Position numbers and translations under genes: made by a program. Positions 12,841 through 13,976 of a stretch of 13,976 bases of DNA are shown here, piece by piece. Each line of letters starts with the position of its first letter. Position 1 is the stretch's first letter. The notes under the pieces were generated by a model. It was not told the origin of the DNA, did not search any database, and saw nothing but the letters and a program-made list of their open reading frames with translations. This DNA is from an uncultured Clostridia bacterium (GTDB lineage: Bacteria; Bacillota; Clostridia; Oscillospirales; Ruminococcaceae), in the NCBI GenBank assembly GCA_947625455.1, contig CANQOJ010000041.1:1-13976 (forward strand). The letters run 5' to 3'.

Positions 12841-13976
12841 TCATAAAGCGGATATTTCTTTGTAAGTTCCACAACGGTTGAGCGAACCTTTTCTGCACTG
12901 CCCTCAAAATCCTTTGCTGTGAGGTAAATGCACTCGCCGATTATCTTCATATCTTCCTCTTTTAAACCGCGGGTAGTAACAGCGGGAGTGCCTATGCGGA
13001 CGCCGCTTGTGTAGGCAGGCTTTTGCGGATCGTTGGGGATAGCGTTTTTGTTTACTGTGATATAAACCTCGTCAAGCTTTGTTTCAAGTTCCTTGCCCGT
13101 GATATTGAACGGGCGCAGGTCAACAAGCATAAGGTGGTTGTCAGTACCGCCCGAAACAAGGTCAAATCCCTTTTCAAGCAGAGTATCCGCAAGAACCTTT
13201 GCATTCTTGACTATCTGCTCGCCGTAAGCCTTGAACTCAGGCTTAAGCGCCTCGCCGAAGCAAACCGCCTTGCCCGCTATGACATGCATAAGCGGGCCGC
13301 CCTGTGTGCCGGGGAAAATTGCGGAGTTTATCTTCTTTGCGAGATACTCGTTATTTGTAAGGATAAGACCGCCGCGAGGTCCGCGGAGAGTTTTATGGGT
13401 AGTTGTGGTGACTATGTCTGCATAAGGAACGGGGCTTAAGTGCTGTCCCGAAGCAACAAGACCTGCAATATGCGCCATATCCACCATAAGATATGCGCCT
13501 ACCGCTCTTGCAATCTGCGAAAGCTTTACAAAGTCAATAGCGCGGGGATATGCCGAAGCGCCTGCGACAATCAGCTTAGGCTTGCACTTGTTCGCCTGCT
13601 TGTACAGTTCCTCGTAGTCAATAAATCCCTCGTCGTTCGTGCCGTAGGGAACGAAGTTGAAGTATTTTCCCGAAATGTTTACGGGAGAACCGTGTGTAAG
13701 ATGTCCGCCGTGAGCAAGGCTCATTCCCATAACCGTATCTCCCGGCTGTAAAAGCGCAACATAAACCGCCGTGTTTGCCTGTGCGCCCGAATGTGCCTGA
13801 ACATTCGCAAACTTCGCGCCGAAAAGTTTTTTCGCGCGCTCTATCGCGATATTCTCCACAATGTCAACGTCCTCGCAGCCGCCGTAGTAACGTTTTCCGG
13901 GATAGCCCTCCGCATACTTGTTTGTAAGAACGCTGCCCATTGCCGCCATAACTGCGGGAGAAACAATGTTCTCGCT
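12837..13976 (-). CDS. glyA: Serine hydroxymethyltransferase, 5' end outside the window
   Basis: The gene is cut at the right edge: 379 codons plus stop are present, beginning within SENIVSPAVMAAMGS, so about 30-40 N-terminal residues are missing. The enzyme moves a one-carbon unit from serine to tetrahydrofolate, giving glycine and 5,10-methylene-THF for thymidylate and purine synthesis. Motifs are LTNKYAEGYPGKRYYGG, HSGAQAN, VDMAHIAGLV (PLP-binding Asp/His), TTTTHKTLRGPRGG (PLP Schiff-base Lys, residue 195 of the visible part), FPGTQGGP and SGVRIGTPAVTTRG. Length and motifs indicate an intact, normal enzyme. Its stop overlaps the start of the NADAR gene by 4 bases. The operon promoter is beyond the window. 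Confidence 0.97.
   Translation of the reverse strand, partial: SENIVSPAVMAAMGSVLTNKYAEGYPGKRYYGGCEDVDIVENIAIERAKKLFGAKFANVQAHSGAQANTAVYVALLQPGDTVMGMSLAHGGHLTHGSPVNISGKYFNFVPYGTNDEGFIDYEELYKQANKCKPKLIVAGASAYPRAIDFVKLSQIARAVGAYLMVDMAHIAGLVASGQHLSPVPYADIVTTTTHKTLRGPRGGLILTNNEYLAKKINSAIFPGTQGGPLMHVIAGKAVCFGEALKPEFKAYGEQIVKNAKVLADTLLEKGFDLVSGGTDNHLMLVDLRPFNITGKELETKLDEVYITVNKNAIPNDPQKPAYTSGVRIGTPAVTTRGLKEEDMKIIGECIYLTAKDFEGSAEKVRSTVVELTKKYPLYE

Noticed and set aside
1..13976. CRISPR arrays, tRNA or rRNA genes, insertion sequences, phage or toxin-antitoxin modules
   Set aside because: No regularly spaced direct repeats, cloverleaf-like sequences, transposase motifs or small paired toxin genes could be seen on either strand.

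Overview
This window looks like ordinary chromosome from a low-to-mid GC, endospore-forming Clostridia bacterium. A fibre-degrading Oscillospiraceae/Ruminococcus-like gut or rumen organism is the best guess. The reasons are an intact cotJABC spore-coat operon, a SpoVB/MATE-like polysaccharide flippase, a DnaD-DnaC primosome pair, a long clostridial-type PRPP synthase, and a CBM2-GH5_1 cellulase made as a lipoprotein. The assignment is inferred from gene content and is not proven. I see no tRNA, rRNA, CRISPR array, IS element or phage gene.

Layout. (1) 1-453, minus: 5' part of a SpoVB/MurJ-like flippase gene, running off the left edge. (2) 454-623: divergent control region. (3) 624-1678, plus: cotJA-cotJB-cotJC, overlapping or tightly spaced. 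(4) 1679-1871: non-coding, dominated by a 148-bp nested inverted-repeat element (1705-1852). (5) 1941-2621, plus: PPP-like metallophosphoesterase behind a textbook sigma-A promoter. (6) 2748-5862, plus: dnaD-like, dnaC-like and 6-phosphofructokinase genes with a promoter in front, a rho-independent terminator behind, and no visible stop between them. (7) 5987-7888, plus: surface-anchored CBM2-GH5_1 cellulase with its own strong promoter. (8) 7945-9078, plus: two-pass membrane protein with an S26 signal-peptidase-like extracytoplasmic domain that seems to lack the catalytic serine. (9) 9096-9782, plus: hemolysin III/TrhA-like (PAQR) membrane protein. (10) 9803-9828: terminator hairpin between convergent genes. 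(11) 9841-13976, minus, reading from the right edge: glyA (5' end cut off), a NADAR-domain protein, prs and rarA, joined by a 4-base overlap, a 44-base gap and a 1-base gap, so very probably one operon.

How the genes work together. The left part serves sporulation. The middle joins helicase loading (DnaD/DnaC) to a glycolytic enzyme in one apparent transcript, followed by cellulose degradation at the cell surface. The right operon combines one-carbon supply (SHMT), PRPP supply, an ADP-ribose/N-glycosidase-family protein and a replication-fork AAA+ ATPase, a set that suggests nucleotide supply and genome maintenance.

Most genes are conserved household or sporulation genes. The parts that deserve a second look are the degenerate signal-peptidase-like protein, the inverted-repeat element, the glyA-NADAR-prs-rarA operon, and the atypical active-site motifs of the phosphofructokinase and the metallophosphoesterase.
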